This document shows positions 10,462-21,912 of a stretch of 64,000 nucleotides of DNA, one piece after another. The notes below the pieces were generated by a model, which was not told the DNA's origin, made no database searches, and saw only the letters and a program-made list of their open reading frames with translations. The position numbers were made by a program, and so were the translations under genes. How positions within the stretch are numbered: the first letter of the stretch is position 1; the number at the start of each line of letters is the position of its first letter. The stretch lies in contig BLAL01000191.1 in NCBI GenBank assembly GCA_015698045.1, positions 554,001-618,000 on the forward strand, written 5' to 3'. Source of the stretch: Rhizophagus clarus. Its lineage: Eukaryota; Glomeromycota; Glomeromycetes; Glomerales; Glomeraceae.

Positions 10462-12690
10462 TTATTTATTTAATATTAGTTGTAATTTGTCTTTTACTGA
10501 ATTAAAAAAATTATAAATTTCCATTTCTCTTTTTCCAACTATAATAAATCCCATATTTTCATTACAAGTTTCACAGTTTCCTAAATAATAAATAATCGAT
10601 TGGCTAGGAATATGTGAAAATAGAATATACTGATTAATAACTGAAAAATATTCAAAAATATTTGCTGCTCTTTCTTCATAAACACATATAGAAATATAGG
10701 AAAGTGAATCAATACAAGTGATATTATCATTCACATAAGAATAATAGTTTGATAACTAATGATACATCGCTAAAAATCAAACAAAATAAATTTTTGATCC
10801 TAGAAGAGCAAATGCATAACCACCACATTTAGCAGGATCTTCTTGAGTAACATTTACAACGCAAATTCTTGGCAAGGCTAAAAAAATAAAATAAATTTAA
10901 TAATATATATTTGGTAATAAATTTATAAAAATTTATTATTACCTGGCACATGAGATATTCTTTTTAATGTTTCTAAACGGTTTCTACTTTGCCATCTTTT
11001 TACTCTTAAATTTTCAGATTTTGCACTGTTATTTTGATTTAAAGCTATAATATTATTAACCATATTAGAATTAAAATTTAATTCCAAACTATCAGTTTTA
11101 TATCTTTATACTACTTGAATCCTTTCCATTCTTTGACTAGAATAGGCTTCATGTTTACAGCGTTATGATACTAAAAATTTGATACTATCTAACTTGTCAG
11201 ATGATAAAATAATTCCTGTTTAAAATGTTATTTCATTATCTTGAGTAATTATATTATCTGGTTGATTATATATTAAATTTATTTCCATTTGATTTCGTTT
11301 TAAAACTAAATTATCATTTTCTTCAGAATTAAAAATATTAATATCACATATATTCAGTGTTGGCAAGTGACATGAAATGATACAAATGATATTAGTGACA
11401 TGTCACATGTCATTATATCATTTCAAAAGGCAAATGACAAATGATTGTCATTTAAAATATATCATGTGACCTGTAATATATTTCGCATATTTATTCTGTT
11501 AACTTTTTATATTTAATTCAAGTTTATCATTGAACTAACATAAACTGGCATTTCTAAAGATTCATTAAACAAATTAAGTAGATTTCATTTATCTAATGGA
11601 TTATCTACTGGATGAGTATCCTGCCCACCTACTACAAAATTATAAGTTTCTTCATTTATAACCATCATCGCTATCTAAATGATTTTCTTTGTCAACTGAC
11701 AAAAACGCGAAAAAAAATTAAAATCTTTAGATTCATGTTGCATAAAATAAAATGTTATCACTTATTTTTTTTTCCAAATTTAATAAACGAAATATGTTCA
11801 TTAAGCTATTTTGGGTATACGCGCCTAAAACAATTACCATTAAGAAATATTTTTGCCGCAAAATGGATCATCAAATGATAATGACATTATCATTTAAAAA
11901 TAACACATGTCATTTTGTCACTTGTCATTTGTAAATGACATTTATTTTAAATGATACGAATTCTTATATCATTTTGATATCATTTGGGATCATTTAAAAA
12001 TTAGCCAAATGACATTGTCATTTGCCATCACTGCATATATTAATTAAATCCACAGCTCTACTAATTTCATTTGATTCATAATAATCAGTTTTTTTCAATC
12101 TTTGTTATCTTAATTTAAATTTTCATCTAGTATATCATTTTTATCTAATATATCATTTTCATAGGATAACATATATGTATTAAATGACCCGCCATAAAAA
12201 AGATTTTTGTACCCAATAAATTCTAGAATACAAGCAAATGCAATTGCTTATTTGTGAGATTTGTAAATAATCAAATGCATTTCTTCATTTGTAGGATATG
12301 CTAATAAACTATCAATATTATCAGCAATGGTATCTTCATAATAATTCACTATATAACCTAATATTAAAGAAAGTAAACTTAATAAATAAATGTATATCAT
12401 AAATAAAAATATATTATTTAAAATTAGTTACCTTCTGCCAAAGTTTTAATTTTCAGTGTGTATCTTTGCTAAAGATGCATTAGTGTGAACACGAAACATA
12501 TGATTAATTTTTGGAATCATTTTTATCAGATCTCCAAGAGTAAAATCATTGCGAAGTTGTCGACTTAATTCAAAAAAATGTTCACATGGTTCTGATCCAT
12601 GAATCTATGTACATAATAGAACTGATGGATAATAATCTTGATATACTAATATTAGTAAAATCTTAAAAAATATAAATTTCATTATAATAT
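10462..12690 (-). pseudogene. C-terminal half of an unassigned DDE-like transposase family
   Basis: Reading from high to low coordinates on the minus strand, there is a segment HGSEPCEHFFELSRQLRNDF (about 12600-12540), then AYPTNEEMHLII (about 12310), then RLETLKRISHVPG (about 10985), LPRICVVNVTQEDPAKCGGY (about 10870) and a final 90-codon exon-like frame at 10462-10734. Each piece aligns in order with pieces of the plus-strand copy at 38600-40700 (GTESCEHIFNISCQF..., LSYISIKIYF...), so both are copies of one family. In-frame stops and an hAT MITE at 11355-12033 break this copy. The GxExxEHxF motif is one I associate with fungal KDZ/P-element-like transposases; that assignment is inference. 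Confidence 0.5.
11355..12033. mobile_element. hAT-type MITE, copy A (perfect 8-bp TSD)
   Basis: The left end is CAGTGTTGGCAAGTGACATG and the right end CATTTGCCATCACTG. They are inverted copies and both are rich in ATGACA motifs. CATATATT flanks it on both sides (11347-11354 and 12034-12041). An 8-bp TSD with CAGTG-type ends is characteristic of hAT. It has 679 bp and no transposase. Small frames at 11612-11934 are spurious. It shares most of its length with copy B at 41870-42508, but has about 50 bp that copy B lacks. Confidence 0.93.
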
Positions 12691-12699
12691 ATACTTAAT

Positions 12700-13200
12700 A
12701 AATATATAAATCTACAAAAAAAACTCACCAATGACTCTGCTAAATTGATAAATATTTTGAACGTTTGAGAAGCAAAAAAGTTTTTTCTTATATCAATAAT
12801 GTTTGAATGATTTTTTTGAATTTACTTAATATGATTTTTTTACATATAAAGAAAAAAGTAAGCTAACATAATCATTTGACATCTTTCTTTATGTGAAATA
12901 GTACGACTTTGATATGCATCAATCAATTCACCTAAGAAATTAAAATTTTATATTTATATATCATATTAACTTAATAATTATAAATAGATAAATAATCAAT
13001 CAATTAACTATTTACCAATTATAAAAGATAGATAAATAAACTATGTTTATTAGGATCTTGTGAGATATCTTAATCATACACTTGTTCTAAAATGCTAAAC
13101 AAAAAATTTGATAGGTCACGCCATTATCCTATCAATCAGCATTTTCAACATCACGCATATAAAGTACGTTATATTAGAAAATTTTTTTAGGGGATATATA
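12700..13200. other. Probable further remnant of the DDE-like copy; no intact frame
   Basis: AT-rich sequence with short minus-strand fragments and possible introns, continuous with the broken transposase half at 10462-12690. No individual segment can be assigned. Confidence 0.3.
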
Positions 13201-13450
13201 TCGATGGATAGATCACATGATATATATCGATAATAATCAGACTCATCGAGTAGTATCAATATAGGTAAATGATGACAAATTATCAGAATTTAACTAAAAT
13301 GATAAATATCGATAAAAATGTATATCAATAAAAAGGTCACATGATATCTATCAATAATAATCAGACTCGTCGAGTAGTATCGATATGGAAAAGATGATTA
13401 CTTATCAGAATTAAGCCTAAACGATAAAAGTCGAGAAAATTTCATACAAT
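13200..13450. repeat. Two-copy tandem repeat of about 125 bp
   Basis: GATCACATGATATATATCGA...AATCAGACTCATCGAGTAGTATC occurs twice (from about 13209 and about 13333), with CG/CA differences between copies. Confidence 0.75.
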
Positions 13451-13500
13451 AAAAATCAAGAAAATTCAAACGATAAATATTGAAAATATTCATTGCAATA

Positions 13501-13700
13501 GGACCCCGAACATCTCTGATATAACTCACATTTTAGTTTTTGCAAATCTATTCAAATTTAGTTCGAAGTCACAATTTAAGTTTAAGCAAATCAATCCAAA
13601 TTTGACTTAAAGTCACATTTTTAGGTTTTAGCAAATTAGATGGATTTTCATGAAGTCATCATTCACGTTTGGGTAATTTGATGTTTTTTATAGTAATATC
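13501..13700. mobile_element. One-sided end of the AGGACCCCGAA transposon family
   Basis: It begins AGGACCCCGAACATCTCTGA and continues with ATATAACTCACAT, matching the left terminus of the complete element at 35700-38063. Downstream are TTTGCAAAT/AAGTCACA short repeats. No matching right terminus was found nearby, so this is a fragment or the partner end is decayed. Confidence 0.6.
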
Positions 13701-13783
13701 ATCTAAATTTTTTTTTTTTTGGTAAAAAAAAATACATCTTTCTTAATAAAACATTTTTGCACAACTTTTTTTTTCCAATTATA

Positions 13784-15706
13784 ATGAAGTGGAAGCACAT
13801 AAAAGAGCGTTTAGCTAAAAATAAATTTTGTGGAGCTATTATAGATGAACGTGCAGTATTTAGCATATGTGGTCAAAGAGTAATACTTGATAAAGATTAC
13901 GATAAGTCTAGGCTTAATGAACATTCAAACAATTCAAGATGTAAATTAAATAATAAAAAACGACAACTTGGTTTACCAGGTTTGTTTCCTGTTGTACCTA
14001 AAAAAGCAAAAAATACACCTTTAGACTTAAAATCTCCACCGTTACTATTAGTAAAACCTTTAACACCAAATATACCATGTTCTGAATTTACTTCAAAACA
14101 AATATTCATATATATAAATCAAATACCAGCTATGTACAGAGGTGCACGTTGACAAGGAATTATTGAAAAAAAAATGTTTTCAGATAAATTTCCATGCAGA
14201 ACACAATTTAATTCTAAAATGCTTAATGACGATGAAATGATTCAATTTAATAAACAAATTGCAGCCAAGTCTGAATGGTTTATCGATCGTCTTGGTAAAA
14301 AATTTATTTATAGTAACTTTAATTAGTTATCGATTATCAATAAAGCTGAAATTAAAATAATTTTTTTTAACATTATTAGGGATGTATGTTCGATCAGTTA
14401 ATTGTGAAAGAAGAACTTACAGGTAGACCTGTTCACCATGTTCTCTTATTTGGCAGAATCCTTATTTCTGAAATCATGTTCAAACTGCCATTCCCGATTC
14501 AAAAAACATTAAGCATACGCCAAAATTTATTATATCAATGACCTGTTATTGATGTATTTAAAGAATAATCAAATTAAACAATTGAATAATCTTCTTAGTA
14601 CTGAAAATTCATCATCTACTGAATTTTGGTTAGAACTCGCTAGTAAAGCCGCCAGTGGTGCATTCGAGCAAAAACCAGTATTTAAAGGGCTTTGCTATAT
14701 CATGCTACAAGCTGCAGAATGTGAAGAAAATAACAAGGGCATGCAAAATCTCAAGTATTCAAATGAATTTTTGGATTTTCTTGTTATTTTAAGAAGTATT
14801 AGCCTAAAAGCATTAGATTTATTTTGCCAAAATTTGGCTGGTATAACAATTTGTACAATCAGATAATGGAAATTATATAAGATATTTATGTTTGATATTT
14901 TATTAATTTGAATATATTCAAATTAATTACAGACGCCATAGAAGTGCTTCAGAGGATGCTATTAATAATCCTGACCTCTGTTACGAAAATGTTGCTAGAT
15001 TCAAAAGACTTTTGGATGTATTAAATTATAAAGGTCCAGTAGCGGCAATGACTGATTGTACAAAATTAAAAGCAGGACTACAATATTCATCAAAATTAGG
15101 TTGCATTGTCAGATCAACTTTGAATCATAATGATTGTAAAATTAAAACTTATGATGATATATATGACAAAGTTTTTAATATTAAGCGAAAAATGCAATCG
15201 CAAATTTTGTTAGAATTTATGTTCTTCAGGTAATTTTAATATAATACAGGTCATAATGATGGTTGTAATACGAAATAAATATCAATCATGTGACTTACCA
15301 ATTTGATTTACAAATCCAATTTTAAAATCTTTTTTTTTTGATTATTCTAGCATTAAATTAATTTATTAATTATCAGGTCTCTCTTCCGAAGTTTTCGCCT
15401 ATAATTGTTGCATTAATCCCAACCAGAAATGATAATGCCGAAAAAGTTTTTACACTTCATCAGAAACTTATTGATATTGTGGCAAGGCTTGATATACATA
15501 TTATTTCTATTGGATCTGATGGAGCAGCTATAGAATTTCAGGCACAGAACCTGTTACAAGCAACTAAAACTAACATGTGTGTTCAGCATCGAAACATTCA
15601 ATATGGTATTAATTTTAACTGTTCTGTATTCCCTAAAATTGGACCTGTGACACAAGTCGAAGACTGCCAAATCAGAAATTATTTAGGCTATCTTATAGGG
15701 GCCTAG
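13784..15706 (+). pseudogene. N-terminal half of an unassigned DDE-like transposase family
   Basis: The ATG at 13784 opens a Lys/Arg-rich region (MKWKHIKERLAKNK). TGA at about 14151 interrupts it where the family plausibly has Trp. Later segments give STEFWLELASKAASGAF (about 14605) and GPVAAMTDCTKLKAGLQYSS (about 15036), which may hold the first catalytic Asp. GSDGAAIEFQAQ (about 15512) may hold the second, and GPVTQVEDC (about 15650) precedes the DPKH motif seen elsewhere. Introns at about 14880-14930 and 15230-15375 have plausible GT/AG ends. The same order of motifs is found on the minus strand at 48530-50761. Function is inferred from the acidic-motif spacing and repetitiveness; several stops show the copy is dead. 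Confidence 0.5.
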
Positions 15707-15714
15707 ATGGTTCC

Positions 15715-16200
15715 CAATTTTTTTTAATTTATTTTATCAGGGTACCCGATTGGTAACTTTAAAATGGCGTAAATCGGGTATATATAGGTTATCAATAGGA
15801 TATCAATAAGATTGGCCTATTGCTATCCAGTTTTTTTTTATTTACTTAATTGAATTGACCTATTGATATCTATTTTTTTTATCTGACAGCTTACCGATTG
15901 ATGTCATTTTTACTAATTGTAACAATTTATATGTATGATTTATCAAAATATAATCAATAGATTATGTCTGATTGCAAAAAAAATATTGTATTGACTTTCG
16001 ATTGATTCCTAATTACTATATAATTTGTCAATTTTATTATAACCGATTTGTATACACACAATTAATTTTATTAATTTTATTCAATAATTGTATATGCAAA
16101 ATTAATGCATAATCGCAAAATATGAAATTATTTTATATGCTACAAAATTAATACTATATTCTATGCATACTCATACTATCTAGTGATATCAATATTCTAA
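15715..16200. other. Intergenic, with TATCAATAGG-type repeat fragments
   Basis: Contains GGGTACCCGATTGGTAAC and GGTTATCAATAGGATATC, related to the foldback at 50799-51174 and the repeats at 38455-38590. No coding frame is seen. Confidence 0.45.
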
Positions 16201-16205
16201 TCTAT

Positions 16206-17880
16206 TTCATTCTGCATCTTCAGCTTCTTCAGTAGATCTTGATTTCTTTCTGCTTGAATGGTGTCTGGTATTAACTGGATCGTTGACATTGTCTTTATAA
16301 TTCTCTACTGCCCTGGTTACAATCGATAACATTGATCTGTTGTATCCAGATTTAGTTCACCAAGGTACATTCAAGAGAGCAGTATCTTCGCCTGAAGCAT
16401 AACGAGAGTCGTCAAAAACTCTCTTTCATTTTCTCTTATCTATTGTTTGTTGATAAAATAGCACATCTAGATAGTCCCTTAAAAACATCCGCAACTAAAA
16501 ACATATAACCGGTTTACCACATTAATTAATGTCATATATAATTTATGATAAATTATTTACTTACGTAATCACTTCTCCACTCAATATCTTGTATTATGAT
16601 ACAAGTTTCATTTGAATCACTGTCTGGATCAACTTCAGATTCCTCTGGGCTGTGATACACGTTTTCCATCACAATGGGATTGAGCTCTGATTTCTTTAAC
16701 TTTGAAATAACTGGATCATCTAATAGTTGCAAATGGGTGATCATGTTCGCTCGTCTTGATCGTTTCTATCCTCACAATTTTAATGTTAATTAGCTAAATA
16801 TTTTATAAACAAACTCAATTAATATAACAATAATATTACCTCGCTTCTGCGAGAATTTGCATACTCCTTCTTGTTTTCTTAGTTCGCTCATGTTCAGCTT
16901 TATTTTTGTTCAATAAATCTTCTCTCTGATGGCGGTGATGTTGGTGGATCATTTCATATAGCACATTTTCACTAATCAGATACGCTTTAGTATCTAATAC
17001 TTTGAATAGGCAGGAATGATCGTTTTTGTTACCAAATCCTTTTGCAATTTGAAAGTTATATTGATATTGAGTTGGCTGTTCAGAGGCATTCATTTGGTAT
17101 TCCATTTTACTTCTCGCTAATAAATATTTATTTATGTTAGCTGTTATGTATTAAAATAAAATTCAGAATTAAACAATTTACTTATGCACAAGTTTTCTTT
17201 TATATCTTTTGGTAAATCTACCAAATGATGATGATAAGTTACTCTTCTAGAAGTATCTGAATTATGAATGATTATCGATCTACCAGTTCTTTCTGAACTT
17301 GCACTTGAACCAGAAGTCGATCATTGTCATTTTTTTTGCTTCTTCTTGGACTTTTTAGATTTCTTTTTACCATCCTTTTTCAGTTGAAATTCTTCTTCAT
17401 CATCCTCATCGTCAGAATTTTTAGACTTTTTAGATTTCTTTTTACCATCTTTTTTCAGTTGAAGCTCTTCTTCATCATCTTCATCGTCAGAATTTTTAGA
17501 CTTAAGCTAAGATTTCTTTTTACCATTCTTTTTCGGTTGAAGTTCTTTATCATTATTTCTATCGTTAGAATTCCTAGAAATCTTGGATTTCTTTTTACTA
17601 TTCTTTTTCAGTTGAAGCTCTTCTTCATCATCCTTATCGTCAAAATTCTTAGAAATCTTGGATTTCTTTTTACTATTCTTTTTCAGTTGAAGTTCTTCTT
17701 CACCACTTCTATCATCAGAAGAAATGATCATGACAGGTTTGTTGGAAGATTTAACAGATGATGACGAACTAGCAATAACGTGACATTTGGTACTAGATTC
17801 TAATATCTTTGATGATTATTTATTTTCATCGTAATGCTTCAAACATTCTAGCAAATATGAATATTATTGGCTATCATTAG
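16206..17880 (-). pseudogene. Decayed multi-exon gene with acidic/Lys-rich internal repeats
   Basis: The minus strand shows a chain of exon-like segments. An N-terminal part at about 17880-17180 has at least five copies of a roughly 22-residue unit (DDEEELQLKKNSKKKSKISK-like), mixing acidic and Lys-rich halves. The 17120-16836 segment contains MEYQMNASEQPTQYQYNFQI and a basic helix (KAEHERTKKTRRSM). Next comes 16744-16553 (LKKSELNPIVMEN, acidic tail), and a last segment at 16495-16206 ends in a Ser/Arg/Lys-rich tail. Splice-like GTAAAT/TTATTAG borders join them. In-frame TGA at two sites (a CGA-to-TGA type and one where Trp fits) and a TAA near the start indicate decay. I do not recognise the family; the composition suggests a nuclear protein. 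Confidence 0.45.
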
Positions 17881-17959
17881 ATAATTTTTCTTAAATGAAG
17901 AATTGTTTGTTAGTTTATTAAATAATTTCAAATTGGTACCAAAATAGATATTTAAGTAG

Positions 17960-18110
17960 TTAAATAGTTAATTCGTTATCAAACAATAATATAAAAATTA
18001 GTTTGTTATCAAACAATAATAAAAAAGTAGTTAGTTCGTTATTAAACAACAATAAAAAAGTTAGTTTGTTATCAAACAACAATAAAAAAGTTAAATAGTT
18101 AGTTTTGAAT
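17960..18110. repeat. Tandem TTAGTTTGTTATCAAACAA repeats
   Basis: Four copies of a roughly 35-bp unit TTAGTTCGTTATCAAACAATAATAAAAAAG, each with an internal inverted TTGTTAT/ATCAAACAA motif. Confidence 0.7.
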
Positions 18111-18529
18111 TAAAAGTTTTCAAATTGGATTATTATACATATGGAATGTAGCTGATTGAAATGAAACTTATCAATTTCGTACTTCCATCTCAATTTAGGT
18201 GATAGAACCAATCTGAATGGATCTTCTGTCCTACTTCTTTCTTTATTACGCCCTCTCGTCCTATTTCTGTCTTTACTACGCCTTTGTGTCTTACTTCTTT
18301 CTTTACTGCGCCCTCTCATCTTACTTCTTTCTTTATTGCGTCCTCTCGTCCTTCTTCTTTTTTTACTGCACCCTCTCATCCTTCTTCTTTCTTTACTACG
18401 TTTACTCGTTCTACTTCTTTCTTTACTACACCCTCTCGTTTTACTTCTTTCTTTACTACGCCTTCTCGTTCTACTTCTTTTTTTACTGCGCCCTCTCATC
18501 CTTCTTCTTTCTTTACTACTTCCTCTCAT
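18110..18529 (-). CDS. Arg/Ser/Lys repeat protein, fragment
   Basis: A 139-codon minus-strand frame with an ATG at 18529. At least nine copies of a roughly 12-residue unit (RSKERSKTRGRS-like; 36 nt) occupy residues 1-105. A unique tail (LVLSPKLRWKYEIDKFHFNQL) follows. The coding strand is a near-perfect 36-bp tandem repeat, so frames on the opposite strand (Ser/Phe/Leu-rich) also look open and are shadows. The composition resembles SR-type RNA-binding tails, but there is no RNA-binding domain. The unit continues upstream of the ATG to about 18600 with a stop, so this may be the end of a longer decayed gene. Confidence 0.4.
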   Translation of the reverse strand: MRGSSKERRRMRGRSKKRSRTRRRSKERSKTRGCSKERSRTSKRSKERRRMRGCSKKRRRTRGRNKERSKMRGRSKERSKTQRRSKDRNRTRGRNKERSRTEDPFRLVLSPKLRWKYEIDKFHFNQLHSICIIIQFENF

Positions 18530-18759
18530 CTTACTTCTTTACTTTGCCCTTGCGTCATACTTCTTTCTTCAGAACGACTTATGTTGCAACTGCTTCTGGT
18601 ACGACTTACTGATTTATCAGATTTATTACTTTTAGAATTTTGGATTATAATAATTGAAGAAATTAACCAAAAAAGAATTTTTTCAAAAAGACCCTTTTTA
18701 TGTCTATTTTTTGACCGGTTTAATTTTATGTGATTATTTAGACTATTATTTTTATATAA

Positions 18760-20340
18760 TCTGAATGATAAAGCTAATATTATACCAATTTTTTACTTAA
18801 GTTATAATAAATTTGAATGATTAAGCTAATACTATACCTAGGGCTCTGATCAGTTTGGTTCAGTTCAGTTTTTGCAAAAACTGATACCGAACTAAATTAA
18901 TCAGTATCAGTATTAATGATTACTGAAACCGATCAGTAATTACTGAAAACTGAACCAATTTACTGAACGTTTTTAGTAAAAAATGTTTCGCAATGTTTAG
19001 CAAAAAAAAGTTGCAAAACAATTTTTTCTTATCAAATCATCCATAAAAAAACATTTCGCAACGTTTTTTATTAGAGTGACAAAAAAAACGTTACGAGACA
19101 TTTTTTTTATATTAAATCATTTTATAAAAACGTTTCGCAACGTTTTTAAATAAAAAGGAAAATAACGTTGCGAAATATTGTTTTCTATATTAAATTTCTA
19201 ATGTAAAAAACGTTTTGCAACATTTTTTACAAGTTTCGCAAAAATAACGTTGTGAAACATTATTTTTTTTATATCAAACGTTTATGTAAAAAATGTTTCG
19301 CAACATTTTTTACAATGTTTGCAAAAATAATGTTATGAAACGTTATTTTTCATATTAAATTGTTTATGTAAAAAACATTTCACAACATTTTTTACAAGTT
19401 CCGCAAAAATAATGTTGCAAACATTATTTTTTTTATCAAATTATTTATGTAAAAAATGTTTCGTAACAGTTTTTATAAGTTTTGCAAAAATAATGTTGCG
19501 AAATGTTATTTTTTATCAAATCGTTTATGTAAAAAACGTTTTGCAACATTTTTTACAATATTCGCAAAAATAACGTTGCAAAATGTTATTTTTTATCAAA
19601 TCGTTTATGTAAAAAATGTTTCGCAACATTTTTTACAAGTTCTGCAAAAATAACGTTGCAAAATGTTATTTTTTATATTAAACGTTTATGTAAAAAACAT
19701 TTCACAACATTTTTTTTTTAACTACATTATTTAATAAAAAGACGTTTTTCTTATAAAAAAAACGTTTTTATTATCAGTAAATTGGTTCAGTAAATCGCAA
19801 AACCGATACTGAAACTGAAAGTTTTGGTTCGATAAATCATAAAACTGAAACTGCTCTGATACTAAAACTGGTCGGTACGGTTTGGTAATTACCAAAACTG
19901 ATCAGAGCCCTAATTATACCAATTTATTACTTAAGTTATAATAAATCTGAATGATTAAGCTAATACTATACCAATTTATTACTTAAGTTATAATAAATCC
20001 GAATGATTAAGCTAATACTATACCAATTTTTACTTAAATCTTAGTAAATCTGAATAATTAAGCTAATACTATACCAATTTATTACTTAAATTATAATAAA
20101 TCTGAATGATTAAGCTAATACTATACCAAATTTTACTTAAATCTTAGTAAATCCGAATGGTTAAGCTAATAATATACTAATTTTTACTTAATAAATTTGA
20201 ATGATTAAGCTAATACTATACCAAATTTTACTTAAATCTTAGTAAATCTGAATAGTTAAGCTAATAATATACTAATTTTTACTTAATAAATTCAAATAAT
20301 TGAGCTAATACTACTATAACAAATTTTATACCAATTGTTT
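18760..20340. repeat. Roughly 50-bp tandem array, interrupted by a foldback element
   Basis: Units of the type GATTAAGCTAATACTATACC followed by AATTTATTACTTAAGTTATAATAAATCTGAAT lie at 18760-18838 and resume at 19913-20330, with about eight or nine copies in all. They immediately precede the Tnp2-type transposase and may be its subterminal repeats, a typical feature of CACTA elements; that link is inference. Confidence 0.7.
18841..19910. mobile_element. Foldback/MITE-like element, complete copy (TA-flanked)
   Basis: The ends are GGGCTCTGATCAGTTTGGT and ACCAAAACTGATCAGAGCCC, flanked by TA on both sides (18839-18840 and 19911-19912), as expected for the Tc1/mariner superfamily. The interior is an array of AAAACGTT-TCGC-AACGTTTT palindromes in both orientations. 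It has no transposase. A 65-codon frame at 19456-19653 is the array read through. Confidence 0.88.
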
Positions 20341-20558
20341 AAATTTAATTGGCTTGTTTCATATGGTATTAAAAAAATTATCATCAATTCTGATGTAGTA
20401 TGTATGATTAAAAATTGTATAATAAAATTAATTGATTATATTTAAAGAATTTTAATGAATTCTGATGTAATATAATGGAAAATTATTAAATTGTTTATTA
20501 TTTATATAAAAATATCGATTCTTGAATAAGAAATTAATATATTGCAATTGATAATAAT

Positions 20559-21387
20559 ATGTCACAACCAGCAACCAAGACTAAAAAAAAGTTCCATATT
20601 ATTGTGATGAATGTAAAGAAAAGTTAGTAGATTCAAGAACAAAATTGAAACATGAGACTGAAGACGAACAAATGAATCATTCATTTAGTTCTACTGAAGC
20701 CAGTAAACCAGCATCAAAGCGAACTCGAGTAGACAATAAAGATGATGATGATGATGATGAAACTTCAAGTTCATCAGAATCATCAAGTTCGTCTGAATCA
20801 CAAAAGTCAATTCACCTTCTAGCTAAACGAGGAAGAAAAAAGAAATTTAAAGTGGTGGAATCGGTAGCAGATGACAAACTGATCTGTGAATTTGATTTAT
20901 TATCTAATGAAGATACTGAACCTAGCTCACCAATTGACGATGATTAAAGTGAAGATTCGAATGATAATGTTGATGAAACTTCTAACGATGAATGATTTAC
21001 TGCACCTGAATTAAATGATTTTTGGGATAATGAAGATTTTATGTATCCTAATACAAATGTAAAATTTTCTGAATCTTAGATACTAATTTGGATATTTAAG
21101 TATTAATCAAGATTTCGCCTATCTGAGATTGCCATATCTTCCTTGATTGGATTCTTTAGCCAAATATTGAAAGACGTCAATTCAAAAAGATTTGCAGATT
21201 TTCTATTCTCATCTTACCTTGCAAAGAAATTGTTGCACATTGAAAAGGCAACAAAAACATATGCTGTGTGCCCAAAATGTAACAATTTGTATAAAATTAA
21301 AGAAACTTTAGGACAACCTGAACAAGCAACATTGGAAGCATCGCAAGGATTCAAATGCAGTCACATTGAATTTCCTAAACATCCAAT
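20559..21387 (+). pseudogene. Tnp2/CACTA-type transposase, 5' part (split by insertion)
   Basis: From an ATG at 20559, an 8-A run carries a one-base shift. After it the frame reads a C-x2-C pair (YYCDECKEKL), an Asp/Ser-rich acidic linker, then ISSLIGFFSQILKDVNSKRF and a Cys pair (YAVCPKCNNLYKI) ending at FKCSHIEFPKHP. I know this wording from the N-terminal region of Tnp2-family transposases in glomeromycotan genomes. Stops (TAA near 20945, TGA near 20994, TAG near 21078) show decay. The frame is then cut by the 11.3-kb element at 21388 and resumes exactly at 32701. Confidence 0.8.
21382..21387. repeat. Target-site duplication TCCAAT (left)
   Basis: TCCAAT here and at 32701-32706 flanks the 11.3-kb element. 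Deleting the element with one copy joins codons CAT CCA ATG AAA in the Tnp2 frame. Confidence 0.92.
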
Positions 21388-21669
21388 AGTAGTAGAGAAA
21401 TGGGGTTTTTGGCACATTTCGATTACAGGGTTCCAGGATGGTTTCCTGGGTATCAAAAAATAAACACATAGCGTAAACCATTTGTAAATATACACCTGAC
21501 CTTAAGGAAATCATTTTGCTTTCCTGATTGTTATTCGCTCTGTAAACATTAGCTTCCTATACGTAAAATAAATTTCCACTTTTGGCACAAACAAGTCCGA
21601 AACCTATTTGGTTCTCATCCTGGATAACATAAATTTTTCGCATATAATATAACCAAATTGCCTCCCTAT
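21388..21669. other. Left terminal non-coding region of the element
   Basis: It starts AGTAGTAGAGAAATGGGG and includes a small hairpin (CCAGGA-TGGT-TTCCTGG) at about 21432. It shows no clear match to the right end beyond a weak inverted resemblance of the terminal 22-25 bases. Confidence 0.5.
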
Positions 21670-21860
21670 AGCATGTATACAAGATAAGAAAGCAAATACT
21701 GTTCACAGTCTGCGGAGCGAAGCGGAGCATGTAAACAAGATATGAAAACAAATAGTGTTAACAGTCTGCGGAGCGAAGCGGAGCATGTACACAAGATATG
21801 GAAACAAATAGTGTTCACAGTCTGCGGAGCGAAGCGGAGCATGTACGCAAGACAAGAAAA
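21670..21860. repeat. 56-bp direct repeats (3.4 copies) near the left end
   Basis: Units at 21670-21725, 21726-21781 and 21782-21837 plus a partial one. Each contains CATGTA-ACAAGATA and the GC-rich block CTGCGGAGCGAAGCGGAGC. They lie between the terminus and the first gene, where replication or promoter iterons might be expected; the role is not known. Confidence 0.85.
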
Positions 21861-21912
21861 AAAATCATGTGATATAAATGCATACATATTGTATCCTGCC
21901 ACTAGCCCGTCA

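Noticed and set aside
18217..18733. Plus-strand Ser/Phe/Leu-rich frames
   Set aside because: They are complements of the 36-bp Arg/Ser repeat on the minus strand. Three frames are open at once because of the repeat.
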